From Lentzea jiangxiensis (GTDB lineage: Bacteria > Actinomycetota > Actinomycetes > Mycobacteriales > Pseudonocardiaceae), in the NCBI RefSeq assembly GCF_900104175.1, contig NZ_FNIX01000015.1:62001-126000 (forward strand): a DNA stretch of 64,000 bases, written 5' to 3'. The translations under genes were made by a program, and so were the position numbers. Below, in pieces: positions 52,609-61,392 of this stretch (positions are counted from its first letter, which is position 1; every line of letters begins with the position of its first letter). The notes below the pieces were generated by a model that was not told the origin of the DNA, ran no database searches, and saw only the letters and a program-made list of their open reading frames with translations.

Positions 52609-55028
52609 CGTCAACAACCTCACCCGCCGAGCCGCCACAGCACGATCCCACTCCCGCATGGGGACAGTCGCTGTCCTACGGCGCGGCCGGAACCGCGCTG
52701 CTGCACGTCGGACAAGCTCGCGCCGGCCTCGCTGACTGGCCAGCCGCACGCCCGTGGGTCGCAGCGATGACTCGCAGCCCGCTCGCCGCCCACCTCGACG
52801 CGTGTCTGTTCAACGGCGCGCCCGCCGTCGCGTTCGTGCTGCGCGCCACGGGAAATCCTGCCTATGCTCGCTCGCTGCACATTCTCGACACACACATTTC
52901 ACGCCTGACGCGGCATCGTCTCGACGCAGCCCACCAGCGCATCGACGACGGACTCCCCGCACGTCTGCGCGAGTTCGACCTGATCAACGGGCTGACCGGG
53001 ATCGGAACCTACCTGCTACATACCGGACACGACGCGCTGCTACACGACGTGCTGTCCTACCTCGTGCGGCTGGTGTGCGAGCCGATCACGTTCGACGGCG
53101 ATCAGCTGCCCGCTTGGTGGACCAGCAACGAACCCGCCGATCGCCCCTGCCCGCGGTGGCCTGGCGGACACGCCAACCTGTCGATCGCCCATGGCGTCAC
53201 CGGGCCATTGGCCTTACTGGCGACCGCCAAAATCAGCGGCATCACCGTGCCAGGCCACACCGAGGCGATCGAGCAGACCTGCAGGGTGCTCGATCGCTGG
53301 CAGCTCGGCACCCACACCACACCATGGTGGCCGGGCACCATCAGCCTGCACGAGTGGCGCTCCGGCACCACCAGCCAGACCGGTCCGCAGAGGCCGTCGT
53401 GGTGCTACGGCACCCCCGGCATCACCCGCGCACAGCAGCTCGCGGGAATCGCCCACGGCGACCACCAGCGGCAGCGCAGCGCCGAGAACGCGCTCGCCTC
53501 GTGCATCACCGACCAACAGCAGCTCGATCAGCTCGACGGCGCGTCGCTGTGCCACGGCTGGGCCGGACTGGTCCAGACTGTCCGCCGCGCCGCTGACGAC
53601 GCTGGCCCCGGCAGCGAACTCGCGACACTCCTGCCACGGCTGCACAACGACTTCCAACAGCACCTGCGCAATCACCGGCCACCGGCCGGGGACGGCCTGC
53701 TGGAGGGCGCGACCGGAGTCGCGCTGGCCCTGTACTCGGCGACCGAGCCCGCGTTCCACTGGGACGCGTGCCTGCTCCTCGCCGCACCGGACCGCACCAC
53801 CGAACACGAGAGGAACGGGATGACCACCACGGAAACCCAGCCCGAAGACCTGCGCAACCGGATGGTCGACCACATCGTGGAGAACAGCCAAGCGCTGTCG
53901 GCCGAGGTCGAGCGGGTCCTGCGCACGGTTCCCCGCCACCCGTTCGTGCCCGATGCGAGCATCGAGGATGCCTACGCCAACCGGGCCATCACCATCAAGC
54001 CCGGCCCTCCCGGAGGCAGGCCCGCCAGCTGCATCTCCGTGCCCACCGTCGTCGCGATGATGCTCAACCAGCTCGATGCCCATCCCGGCCAGCGCGTTCT
54101 GGAGATCGGCGCCGGCACCGGCTGGAACGCCGCCCTGCTCGCCGAACTCGTTGGCGAGACCGGCCACGTCAGCACCATCGACATCCACACTGACGTCACC
54201 GAGCACGCCCAACGGGCACTCGCCGCCACCGGCTACGACCGCGTCCACGTCATCACCGGAGACGGCGCGCTCGGCGACCCCGAGAACAGCCCGTTCGACC
54301 GCATCATCGTCACCGTCGGTCCTTGGGACCTGCCGCCGGCCTGGTTCGACCAGCTCGCACCCGGTGGTCGACTCGTGGTCCCGTTGACCTGGCGTGGTCA
54401 AACCCGCAGCGTCGCGTTCGTCAACGACAACGGGGTTCTGCGCGCCACCGACAGCCAGCTGTGCGGCTTCATCCCGATGATCGGCGACGGCCAGAACGGC
54501 GAGCAGAAAGGCGAGATCGCTGACGACGTCCTGCTCTGCTGGGACCCTGACCAGTCCGTAGATCTCGATGCCCTGCAAGGGGTTCTGGACACCCCTGCGA
54601 GCACCGTGTGGTCCGGCACGTCGATCGTGGCAATGGAGTCCACCGATCTCATTTGGCCGTTGGTCACCGCCGTCGAGCCGGGGACGGTGCGCTTCTGCGC
54701 CGGGAACGACGCCGTCGAGGCTGGACTGGCCAGGCCCGCCTTCCGGTACAGCAGCGTCGCCCTCGCCGACGGAGAGTCGTTGGCGTACATGACGTTGAAG
54801 AATCCCGAGCCCGACGCGCAGGACAAGCGCTGGGAACTCGGAGCGATCGGCCACGGCCCTGTCGGAGTGCAGCTCGCCGAACGGCTGTGCACCGCAATCC
54901 GTGCCTGGGACGAGGACCGCACCGCTCAGCCGACCATCACGGCCTACCGCGCGAACACGCCGGACGGTGCTCTCAGCGACGGCCAGGTCATCGACAAACA
55001 GTTCATCCGGCTGGTCATTTCGTGCTGA
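52605..55028 (+). CDS. LanC cyclase joined to FxLD-system isoaspartate-type methyltransferase
   Basis: This 807-residue frame holds two enzymes. Residues 1-400 are a LanC cyclase: GGHANLSIAHGVTGPLALL is the family motif, and the zinc ligands are Cys267 (SWCYGTPG), Cys316 and His317 (SLCHGWAG). Residues 406-807 are a protein-L-isoaspartate O-methyltransferase-like enzyme with a long C-terminal extension: PHRHPFVP-type start (TVPRHPFVPD), ISVPTVVAMMLNQL, and SAM motif VLEIGAGTGWNAALLAE near 500. It matches the methyltransferase of FxLD systems, which esterifies an Asp of the core. No stop divides them, yet GAGAGGAACGGG precedes Met406 (base 53820), so the second enzyme may also be made alone. 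The last codons run into the right direct repeat. Confidence 0.9.
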   Translation: MTSTTSPAEPPQHDPTPAWGQSLSYGAAGTALLHVGQARAGLADWPAARPWVAAMTRSPLAAHLDACLFNGAPAVAFVLRATGNPAYARSLHILDTHISRLTRHRLDAAHQRIDDGLPARLREFDLINGLTGIGTYLLHTGHDALLHDVLSYLVRLVCEPITFDGDQLPAWWTSNEPADRPCPRWPGGHANLSIAHGVTGPLALLATAKISGITVPGHTEAIEQTCRVLDRWQLGTHTTPWWPGTISLHEWRSGTTSQTGPQRPSWCYGTPGITRAQQLAGIAHGDHQRQRSAENALASCITDQQQLDQLDGASLCHGWAGLVQTVRRAADDAGPGSELATLLPRLHNDFQQHLRNHRPPAGDGLLEGATGVALALYSATEPAFHWDACLLLAAPDRTTEHERNGMTTTETQPEDLRNRMVDHIVENSQALSAEVERVLRTVPRHPFVPDASIEDAYANRAITIKPGPPGGRPASCISVPTVVAMMLNQLDAHPGQRVLEIGAGTGWNAALLAELVGETGHVSTIDIHTDVTEHAQRALAATGYDRVHVITGDGALGDPENSPFDRIIVTVGPWDLPPAWFDQLAPGGRLVVPLTWRGQTRSVAFVNDNGVLRATDSQLCGFIPMIGDGQNGEQKGEIADDVLLCWDPDQSVDLDALQGVLDTPASTVWSGTSIVAMESTDLIWPLVTAVEPGTVRFCAGNDAVEAGLARPAFRYSSVALADGESLAYMTLKNPEPDAQDKRWELGAIGHGPVGVQLAERLCTAIRAWDEDRTAQPTITAYRANTPDGALSDGQVIDKQFIRLVISC

Positions 55029-55151
55029 GGACCTCGATCTCCTCGGCGTCTTCGAGATGAACGCCGAGGAGATCTCCAAGGCCCTCAAGGCCTGACGAGG
55101 TCCTGCACGGCGCGGCGGTCGACCTTGCCCGCCGCGCCGAGCGGCAGCGCG
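55026..55151. repeat. Direct repeat, right copy (126 bp)
   Basis: This copy matches 46642-46767 at 122 of 126 positions. It keeps the 3' end of the acyl-CoA ligase (intact here) and, on the plus strand, a remnant of the metal lipoprotein C terminus (DLDLLGVFEMNAEEISKALKA, with two changed residues near the middle) that is no longer attached to a gene. The four differences all fall in its left 34 bp. Confidence 0.95.
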
Positions 55152-56716
55152 TCGACCACGACGAGGTGTTCGGGGAACTTGCGCGGTTCCAGGCCCTGCG
55201 CCGCCAAGTGCGCGGTCAGCTCCGTCAGCGTCGGCGCCGGATCGGCCACGACGCACGCGCACAGCCGCTCGCCCAGCACCTCGTCCGGCACCGGCACGCA
55301 CACCACGTCACGCACCGCGGGGTGAGTGGCGAGCAGCGCCTCGACCTCCGCGGGGCTGATGTTCAGGCCACCGCGGATGATCACGTCCTTGCGCCGCCCG
55401 ACGACGTGCAGGTAGCCGTCGGCGTCGATGCGACCCAGATCGCCGGTGCGCACCCAGCCGTCCGGGGTGCGGTAGCGCTCGTTGAGCTCGGGAGCGCCCA
55501 CGTAGCACATCGGGGACATCGGGCCGAGCGAGACGATCTCACCGACCTCACCGGGCGGGACGTCGCGCAGCGAGTCGTCCACGATCCGCAGCCGGGCCAC
55601 GGCCGGGTTGGGGCGGCCGGCGGTGTCGGCGTGGCTGGGCGGGTCGCTCAGCGCGGTGTGGCAGTTGACGCCGTCCGCCGAGCCGTAGACGTTGACCACC
55701 GTGCAGCCGAGCGTGTCGCGGACGCGTGCGGCGGTCGTGGCGTCGAGCGCGGCACCGCCCAGTGCGACCACCCTCAGGCTGGAGGTGTCGAACCGGTGGA
55801 GCTCGGGGGAGTCGGCGATCATCCGCAGCATCGTCGGCACCGCCAGCACGTGCGTCGGCCGGGCGCGTTCGATCATCGCCAGCGCCGCGGTCGCGTCGAA
55901 CCCGGGCAGCAGCACGAGCGTGCCGCCGTGCACCGCGAGCGTGACCGACGTGCCGTTGCTGCCGTAGGACGAAGCGAGCGGCACCATCACGTAGTTCCGC
56001 AGCTCCGGGGTGTCGCCGATCAGCTCGCCGACGAACCGGCCACGGCCGCCCACGAGTGCGTTGTGCGAGTAGAGGACCATCTTCGGGGCCGCCTCGGAAC
56101 CGGAGGTGACCAGGATCCGCGCCGGACCGTCGGGGTCGGGAGAAGCGGGGGAGAACCGGGCGGGGTCGGCAGCCAGCAACGCCGCCACGGGAACGCAGCC
56201 CGCGGGTACCGGCCCGTCGCCCGCCGCGATGACGGTCCGCAGCTCGGGCAGCTCACCGGCCAACGCGCGGGTGCGCCGGGCGCAGGGGTAGTCGCCGTAG
56301 AACGTCGTGGTCACCACGGCGACCGCACCGGAACGGCTGAGCAGGCTCGCCGCCTCGCGGTCGCCGCGACCGACCGGGTAGGGCAGGCAGATCGCGCCCA
56401 GCGCGGCGATCGCCAGGTCGAACGCGCAGGCCAGCCTGCCGTTGGGCAGCTGGACGCCGACGACGTCACCCTGCTCCACCCCCATGCCCGCGAGGCCCAC
56501 GGCGAGCGAGCGGGCCATCCGGTCGAGCCCGGCGTAGCTGATCTCGCCGTCCGCGTCGACGATCGCGGTGCGGCCGGGGGCGGCGAGCACGTGCTCGCGG
56601 AACAGCGAGTGCAGATCGCGATCGCGGTAGAGACCTTCGGCGGCCCAGCCACGGCGGACCTCGTAAGGCACCAGGTCGGTCAGGTGCTGCACGGCGGCGG
56701 TTGCGGCGAGTGTCAC
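55085..56716 (-). CDS. AMP-binding acyl-CoA ligase
   Basis: This 543-residue ANL-family ligase has a loose phosphate loop (LVTSGSEAAPKMVLYSHNAL in place of SGTTGxPK), then VNVYGSADGVNCHTAL, WVRTGDLGRIDADGYLHVVG, and the C-terminal DVIIRGGLNISPAEVE and AAGKVDRRAV with the catalytic Lys. It is of the cyclohexanecarboxylate/fatty-acid CoA ligase type. The GTG at 56716 overlaps the CoA-transferase stop by 4 nt. Its last 67 bp lie within the right 126-bp repeat, and the same 3' end is duplicated beside the metal lipoprotein gene. Its substrate is unknown. Confidence 0.87.
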   Translation of the reverse strand: MTLAATAAVQHLTDLVPYEVRRGWAAEGLYRDRDLHSLFREHVLAAPGRTAIVDADGEISYAGLDRMARSLAVGLAGMGVEQGDVVGVQLPNGRLACAFDLAIAALGAICLPYPVGRGDREAASLLSRSGAVAVVTTTFYGDYPCARRTRALAGELPELRTVIAAGDGPVPAGCVPVAALLAADPARFSPASPDPDGPARILVTSGSEAAPKMVLYSHNALVGGRGRFVGELIGDTPELRNYVMVPLASSYGSNGTSVTLAVHGGTLVLLPGFDATAALAMIERARPTHVLAVPTMLRMIADSPELHRFDTSSLRVVALGGAALDATTAARVRDTLGCTVVNVYGSADGVNCHTALSDPPSHADTAGRPNPAVARLRIVDDSLRDVPPGEVGEIVSLGPMSPMCYVGAPELNERYRTPDGWVRTGDLGRIDADGYLHVVGRRKDVIIRGGLNISPAEVEALLATHPAVRDVVCVPVPDEVLGERLCACVVADPAPTLTELTAHLAAQGLEPRKFPEHLVVVDALPLGAAGKVDRRAVQDLVRP

Positions 56717-58293
56717 AAGAACCTCCACGGGGAGCCGAGAGCCGGACAGCCGCGGTCGTCGCGGCCCAGAACAGCGGCGAAGCGGGGATCACCCGGCAGT
56801 GCCGCGAGATCGGTGACCACGTCGACGCCGTCGATGCGGCCGTCGACGGGGACGCGGAAGCCCGGCGCCGGTCGTTCGCGCGCACCGCCGAGCAGCGCGC
56901 TGGCGGCGCCGAGCAGGCTGCTCTCGACGGCGACGCCACGGCCGGTGAGCCGCCGGGTGAGCACGCCGGCCAGCACCGCCTCGGCGCCGATCAGCCCGCC
57001 GAGCACGTCCACCAGGGTCATCAGCGACGGCGCGGGGTCCTCATCGGACGGACGCACGAGCCCGGCCAGACCGGTGCGGGCCTGGACCATGAAATCGGTA
57101 CCCAGCGGGACGTCCGGCAGATCACCGCCACCCCAGCCGGAGGTGTGCGCGTACACGATGCCGCCCGGCAGGTCAGGCGCCGCGAGCCGCCACTTCTCCG
57201 CGTTGCCCGGCGCCCAGTTGTGCAGGAACACGTCCGCGTCCGCCAGTTCGTCGCGCAGCCGCTGCCGGTCGGCCGGGTCCTTCAGGTCGATCTCGACGGC
57301 GCCCTTGCCGCGGTTGAGCGCGAGCCAGCGGGCCGAGATGTCCCGGCACACCGGCGGCATGCCGCGCAGCGGGTCACCGCCCGGTGGCTCGACCCGGATC
57401 ACGGTGGCGCCCAGCAAACCCAGCAGATGCGCGGCCATCGGTGCCTGGATGCGCCGACCCGCTTCGTAGACCACGAGTTCCGCGCCGTCCCGCGTAGCGC
57501 GGCCTTCGGTGGGCTCGATGCGCCACGGAGTGGTGATCGGCTCGATCGGGCCGTACAACGCGCAGACACTCGCACCGCTGACGGCGGCGGCTTCGGTGAT
57601 CTTCGTGAACATGGCGGCACGAGTAGCCGTGTGCAGTACGTCGGGGATCGGGGCGGTCGCCGTCGCATACCGGAACTGGTACGGCTTCCAGCCGCCGCGG
57701 ATCGCCGCGCTGTCGGCGCCGAGCGCGGTCCAGAACGCCGCCCACACCTCGGGCAGCAGCGCCTCGACCTCGAACCGCACGCCGTCCGCACTGACGAACG
57801 GCGGGCCACCGGGCCTCAGGTCGACCGCCTCGGCCTCGTCCGCCCCCGCGGCGGCGAGGTACTGCGAGATCGTCAGCAACGCCGCCTCGGCCACGCTGGT
57901 CCGCACGCGCGGTTCGCCCCGCAGGACCGCGGCCAGCAACCCGGTCATCGCGAGCACGCCCGCCGCCGTGCCGCAGTAGTCGACACCGATTCCACGCGGT
58001 GAGCCGGAGCGCCTGCCGTGCACGTGCATCACACCGCACGCGGCCTGGACGGTCGCCTCGTCGTGCAGCCCGGGAACCATCACCGGTCCGGCCCAGTCCA
58101 CGGTCACCGCGTGCCGATCACCGTTACGCAGTACGATAAGTGCTTCGGCCGCGTTCTCGGTGGAACTGTCGTGGACCTCCGCTCCCAGCGCGCGGAGATG
58201 CGCGCGCATCAGGCCTGCTGCCGCGCTCGTGCCCGAGACCGACGCGGTCGCGCCCTCCAGAGCCGAGGCGTGCACCGCTGTGGCTTCCGTCAT
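56713..58293 (-). CDS. Family III CoA-transferase (CaiB/BaiF type), double-domain
   Basis: This 526-residue protein has two CoA-transferase-like halves. The first has SGTSAAAGLMRAHLRALGAEV and GIGVDYCGTAAGVLAMTGLL. The second has VVYEAGRRIQAPMAAHLLGL, then LLGATVIRVEPPGGDPLRGM, NRGKGAVEIDLKDPADRQRL and VFLHNWAPGNAEKWRL, which is the standard CaiB pattern. It moves CoA between acyl groups and is translationally coupled to the acyl-CoA ligase. The divergent acyl-CoA dehydrogenase completes a small acyl-CoA set. Confidence 0.85.
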   Translation of the reverse strand: MTEATAVHASALEGATASVSGTSAAAGLMRAHLRALGAEVHDSSTENAAEALIVLRNGDRHAVTVDWAGPVMVPGLHDEATVQAACGVMHVHGRRSGSPRGIGVDYCGTAAGVLAMTGLLAAVLRGEPRVRTSVAEAALLTISQYLAAAGADEAEAVDLRPGGPPFVSADGVRFEVEALLPEVWAAFWTALGADSAAIRGGWKPYQFRYATATAPIPDVLHTATRAAMFTKITEAAAVSGASVCALYGPIEPITTPWRIEPTEGRATRDGAELVVYEAGRRIQAPMAAHLLGLLGATVIRVEPPGGDPLRGMPPVCRDISARWLALNRGKGAVEIDLKDPADRQRLRDELADADVFLHNWAPGNAEKWRLAAPDLPGGIVYAHTSGWGGGDLPDVPLGTDFMVQARTGLAGLVRPSDEDPAPSLMTLVDVLGGLIGAEAVLAGVLTRRLTGRGVAVESSLLGAASALLGGARERPAPGFRVPVDGRIDGVDVVTDLAALPGDPRFAAVLGRDDRGCPALGSPWRFL

Positions 58294-58342
58294 GACTCAG
58301 AGGTCGTACGAATAACCGTCCGGGTTCCCGCGATGGTGTGAT

Positions 58343-59455
58343 GTGCCGGTGACAGGTCACAGCGCGTTGCGCCGGTTCGTGGACGAGATCGTCATACCGG
58401 CGGAGCCCGAACTGGACGCGGGTGGAGGCCTCGAGCTGCGCACGCTCGCCCAGGACGCCGGGTTGTGGGCGCGGCCGCTGCCGGCCGAACTGGGCGGTGG
58501 TGGCCAGCCGCTGGCCGACTACTTCGCCGTGGCCGAAGACGAGGGACGCAGCGACCACGGCCCGGACGTCGTCGGCTCAGCCAGCCTGCTCACCGTGCGG
58601 ATGCTCGCCGCGCACGCCCACCCGGAGCTTCAAGACGCCGTACTGGAAGACCTCGTGGCCGGCCGTGTGCACATGAGCTACGCGATGACCGAGCCCGGCG
58701 TCGCGGGCTCGAACCCCTCCGGGCTGCGCACCACCGCCGAACGTGGCGCGGACGGCTGGTGGACCGTCACCGGCCGCAAGTGGTTCACCAGCGGCGCCGC
58801 GCGGGCAGACCTGGTGCTGGTCGTCGCGCGCACCGGCGACGGCTTCTCCATCGTCGCCGTGCCCGCCGGTGGGTTCCGGGTCGAACGGGAGCTCGACGTC
58901 CTCGGTACCGGCGGGCAGCACGAGATCTCCTTCGACGCGGTCCGGGTGCCGCCGACCCACCTGGTCGGCGAACCGGGGCAGGGCATGCGCTTGGCCGGCG
59001 AACGTCTCGCGCTCGGGCGCACCCTGCGGGCGTTGCGCTGGACCGGCCAGGCACAGCGATGCCTCGACCTGCTCGCGGACCGGGCGGTGTCCCGGGCGCT
59101 CGGCGACGGCGTGCTGGCCGACCGGCAACTGGTGCAGCGCCTGGTCTTCGAGTCCGAGCTGGAGGTGAGGTCGGCGCGTCTGCTCACCCGTGAAGCCGCC
59201 GAGCTGGTCGCCCTCGGCGAGCGTGCGCCGGTCGAGGTGAGCCTGGCGAAGGTCGCCGCCGCACGCGCGTTGAACACCGCGGTCGACGCCGCGATCCAGA
59301 TCTACGGCGCGGAAGGACTCACCGCGGCAACGGGCCTGCCCCGGCTGCTGCGCGTGGCGCGGGCCGCCCGCATCCTCGACGGCGCGGACGAACTGCACGT
59401 CACCACGACCGGACGCCGGTTGCTCACCAGGCGTCGGGAGGCACCAGGCCGGTGA
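58343..59455 (+). CDS. Acyl-CoA dehydrogenase
   Basis: This 370-residue flavoenzyme has HMSYAMTEPGVAGSNPSGLR (FAD/substrate motif), WTVTGRKWFTSGAARADLVL, and a C-terminal four-helix part (AIQIYGAEGLTAATGLPRLL, then RAARILDGADELHV). These are usual acyl-CoA dehydrogenase signatures. It starts 49 bp from the divergent CoA-transferase gene and overlaps the convergent GH88-like gene by 32 bp. It likely desaturates the acyl-CoA handled by the neighbouring ligase and transferase. The substrate is not readable. Confidence 0.88.
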   Translation: MPVTGHSALRRFVDEIVIPAEPELDAGGGLELRTLAQDAGLWARPLPAELGGGGQPLADYFAVAEDEGRSDHGPDVVGSASLLTVRMLAAHAHPELQDAVLEDLVAGRVHMSYAMTEPGVAGSNPSGLRTTAERGADGWWTVTGRKWFTSGAARADLVLVVARTGDGFSIVAVPAGGFRVERELDVLGTGGQHEISFDAVRVPPTHLVGEPGQGMRLAGERLALGRTLRALRWTGQAQRCLDLLADRAVSRALGDGVLADRQLVQRLVFESELEVRSARLLTREAAELVALGERAPVEVSLAKVAAARALNTAVDAAIQIYGAEGLTAATGLPRLLRVARAARILDGADELHVTTTGRRLLTRRREAPGR

Positions 59456-60194
59456 CGATGGCGGCGCCGAGGAACGTGAAGAACTCGCCCCACACGACCT
59501 TCAGCCCCGTCAGGCCGTCGTACTCGGCGCCTTCCGGCAGGGTCCGCAGCAGTCGCTCGCCTTCACCGCGCTCGCCTGCTTTCAACAGCGCCACAGCGGC
59601 GATCGCCTGCGCGGAACTGTCCCGGGTGGACAGATTCCACCCGCCTGGGTTCGTGAGCAACAGCCAGGCCTTGCCTCGCGGCCAGGCCGGGACGAGGTGC
59701 CCGTGCGCGTCCCGGTGGCGGCGGGCGATGTCGTGGTGGCCGTGGGTCTCCAGCAGCGGAACGACTCCGGCCGCCCCGTCCGCGCGGATGTCAGGGCCGT
59801 CCGCGGAGAACGCGGTGCCCCACGGGATCGCGCCCAGCTCCGGGTCGAAGCTGCTCGCGAGGCTGTCCGCGACCTCCGCCGTGCTGGGACGCGGCGCGAT
59901 GAGCCCCAGTCGTTCCGCGCCGCTGCCGTACCAGAAGATCATGCCGCGCAGCACCGTGTCCGCTTCCGCCCACACGTCCAGCCGGTCCCGCACCGGTGCG
60001 ACGTCCCCGGCCCCGGTGGCGAGCCTTCGCAGGGTGAGCAGCCCGGCCCAGAACCCGCCCGTCCACGACCCACGAGCGGAGGTCTTCCACCGTCCATCGT
60101 GGAGGTAGAGCGGAAACCGGTCCCCGGTAGCGGCTTCGGTCCCGTCCACCTGGTCACACATCCGGCGCACCAGGTCGTGCGCCCAGTCGTTCAC
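59424..60194 (-). CDS. Short GH88/GH105-like glycosidase homologue
   Basis: This protein of about 256 residues resembles unsaturated glucuronyl hydrolases: RWKTSARGSWTGGFWAGLLT near residue 35, LGAIPWGTAFSADGPDIRAD, and NLSTRDSSAQAIAAVALLKA (family SRDTSAQAIAA-type segment) later. It is shorter than the usual 350-390 residues, and some barrel helices seem to be missing. The GTG start overlaps the MFS stop (GTGA), so it is coupled to that transporter, as expected for uptake and cleavage of a sugar. Activity is uncertain. Confidence 0.7.
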   Translation of the reverse strand: MNDWAHDLVRRMCDQVDGTEAATGDRFPLYLHDGRWKTSARGSWTGGFWAGLLTLRRLATGAGDVAPVRDRLDVWAEADTVLRGMIFWYGSGAERLGLIAPRPSTAEVADSLASSFDPELGAIPWGTAFSADGPDIRADGAAGVVPLLETHGHHDIARRHRDAHGHLVPAWPRGKAWLLLTNPGGWNLSTRDSSAQAIAAVALLKAGERGEGERLLRTLPEGAEYDGLTGLKVVWGEFFTFLGAAIVTGLVPPDAW

Positions 60195-61336
60195 ATCGTC
60201 ACCGCGGTGCGCCGCGTGACCAAGAAAGCGATACCCGCCGCCACCCCGAACACGATCCCGACGGTGACCCACAGCCAGATGTAACCGGCCCGGCCCACCA
60301 CGAGCCCGGTCAGCGGCGGCCCGGCGGCGAAGCCGCCGAAGAACCCGGCCGACGCCACCGCCGCCGCACGTCCGGCGAGTTCCTGCGGCACCGCCCGCAT
60401 CACCGCCACCATCGACACGGCGTTGCCCGCCACCGCGAACACGCCGATCCCCGCCGCCCCGAACCACACCAGCCACCGCGCCTGGTCCGCCAGCGCCACC
60501 ACCGCCACCGCGACGACAGCCCCCAGTCCCAGCAACGGCAACACCGCGGCGGGATCGTCCGCCCCGCCGGCCGCACCGCTCCACCACACCCGGCCCACGA
60601 TGCCGGCCAGTCCCATCACCGCGATCAGCCAGGCCGCGACCGGTGCGGACAGGTCGAGCCGTTGCACGCCGTACAGGGCGAAGAACGTGTTCACCGACGC
60701 CAGCCCGAAACCGAGCGCCAACGAAAACGCCGCCAGCGCACGCACCCGGTCACCCACGCCGTCGCCGGGTGGCCCGCTCCTGGCAGGAGGCGTGGGCACT
60801 GTGAGCCGTGCGGACACCGCCGCACCGACCAGACACAGCACCGCGAGCATTCCGACACCCCAGCGCCAGTCCGCCACCGCGGCCGCCGCGGCGAGCGGCA
60901 CACCCGCCACGAACGCACCCAGCTGCACACCGGACTGCTTCCACCCCGTCACCGGCCCGCGGTGCTCCGGTGCCACGGCCGCCAGGACCACCTTGTTCGT
61001 CGCGGGGTTGGCCAGCGCCTGCGGGATGCCGCCCAGCGCGACCCCCGCCGCGATCCACCAGGCCGATCCGGCAGCCGCCAGCACCGTCAACGCCACCGCG
61101 CTCACCAGGAACAGCCCGACCAGGCTGCGCTGGGGCCCGACGCGGTCCACCAGTGACCCCGCGGGCAGCGACAGCAGCGTCGCCACCCCGAACCCGGCCG
61201 CGACCAGCGCGCCGAGCTGCCACTCGGCCACCGCGAGCTCGGCGACCAGCACCGGCCCCAACGCGCCCAGCACGAACAGTTGCAGCATCGACACGGCCAT
61301 CGCGGCCGTGGACACCGCGGTCACGACAGTCCTCAC
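60191..61336 (-). CDS. MFS transporter
   Basis: This 381-residue major facilitator protein has about 12 hydrophobic segments. FGVATLLSLPAGSLVDRVGP contains the motif A region, and ALANPATNKVVLAAVAPEHR and TGWKQSGVQLGAFVAGVPLA are typical of the CynX/NNP-like and sugar-phosphate MFS groups. The centre has a cytoplasmic loop rich in Pro and Gly. It is translationally coupled to the GH88-like gene downstream. Its cargo is unknown. Confidence 0.86.
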   Translation of the reverse strand: MRTVVTAVSTAAMAVSMLQLFVLGALGPVLVAELAVAEWQLGALVAAGFGVATLLSLPAGSLVDRVGPQRSLVGLFLVSAVALTVLAAAGSAWWIAAGVALGGIPQALANPATNKVVLAAVAPEHRGPVTGWKQSGVQLGAFVAGVPLAAAAAVADWRWGVGMLAVLCLVGAAVSARLTVPTPPARSGPPGDGVGDRVRALAAFSLALGFGLASVNTFFALYGVQRLDLSAPVAAWLIAVMGLAGIVGRVWWSGAAGGADDPAAVLPLLGLGAVVAVAVVALADQARWLVWFGAAGIGVFAVAGNAVSMVAVMRAVPQELAGRAAAVASAGFFGGFAAGPPLTGLVVGRAGYIWLWVTVGIVFGVAAGIAFLVTRRTAVTM

Positions 61337-61392
61337 ACCTCAGTGGTCGGATGCCGCGGCAGGGGAGTTCCGGCTGAACCCGGACGCGGCGC

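Larger units (their letters stand above)
46768..55025. mobile_element. Lanthipeptide genomic island between 126-bp direct repeats
   Basis: This segment carries only an XRE regulator, three small genes and an FxLD lanthipeptide system, all on the plus strand. The flanking repeats each hold the tail-to-tail junction of the metal lipoprotein and acyl-CoA ligase genes, so removing one repeat and the island would restore two directly convergent genes. No integrase, transposase or relaxase is inside, so the insertion either used functions in trans, lost them, or arose by homologous recombination. The repeat unit spacing is 8384 bp. Confidence 0.85.

Noticed and set aside
46768..55025. Integrative conjugative element or prophage
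   Set aside because: The repeats suggest insertion, but no integrase, transposase, relaxase, FtsK-like or phage gene is present, so only a genomic island is claimed.
54901..55095. Plus-strand ORF ending like the metal lipoprotein (ISKALKA)
   Set aside because: It is the lipoprotein tail retained in the right repeat, joined by chance to a shadow frame of the methyltransferase.
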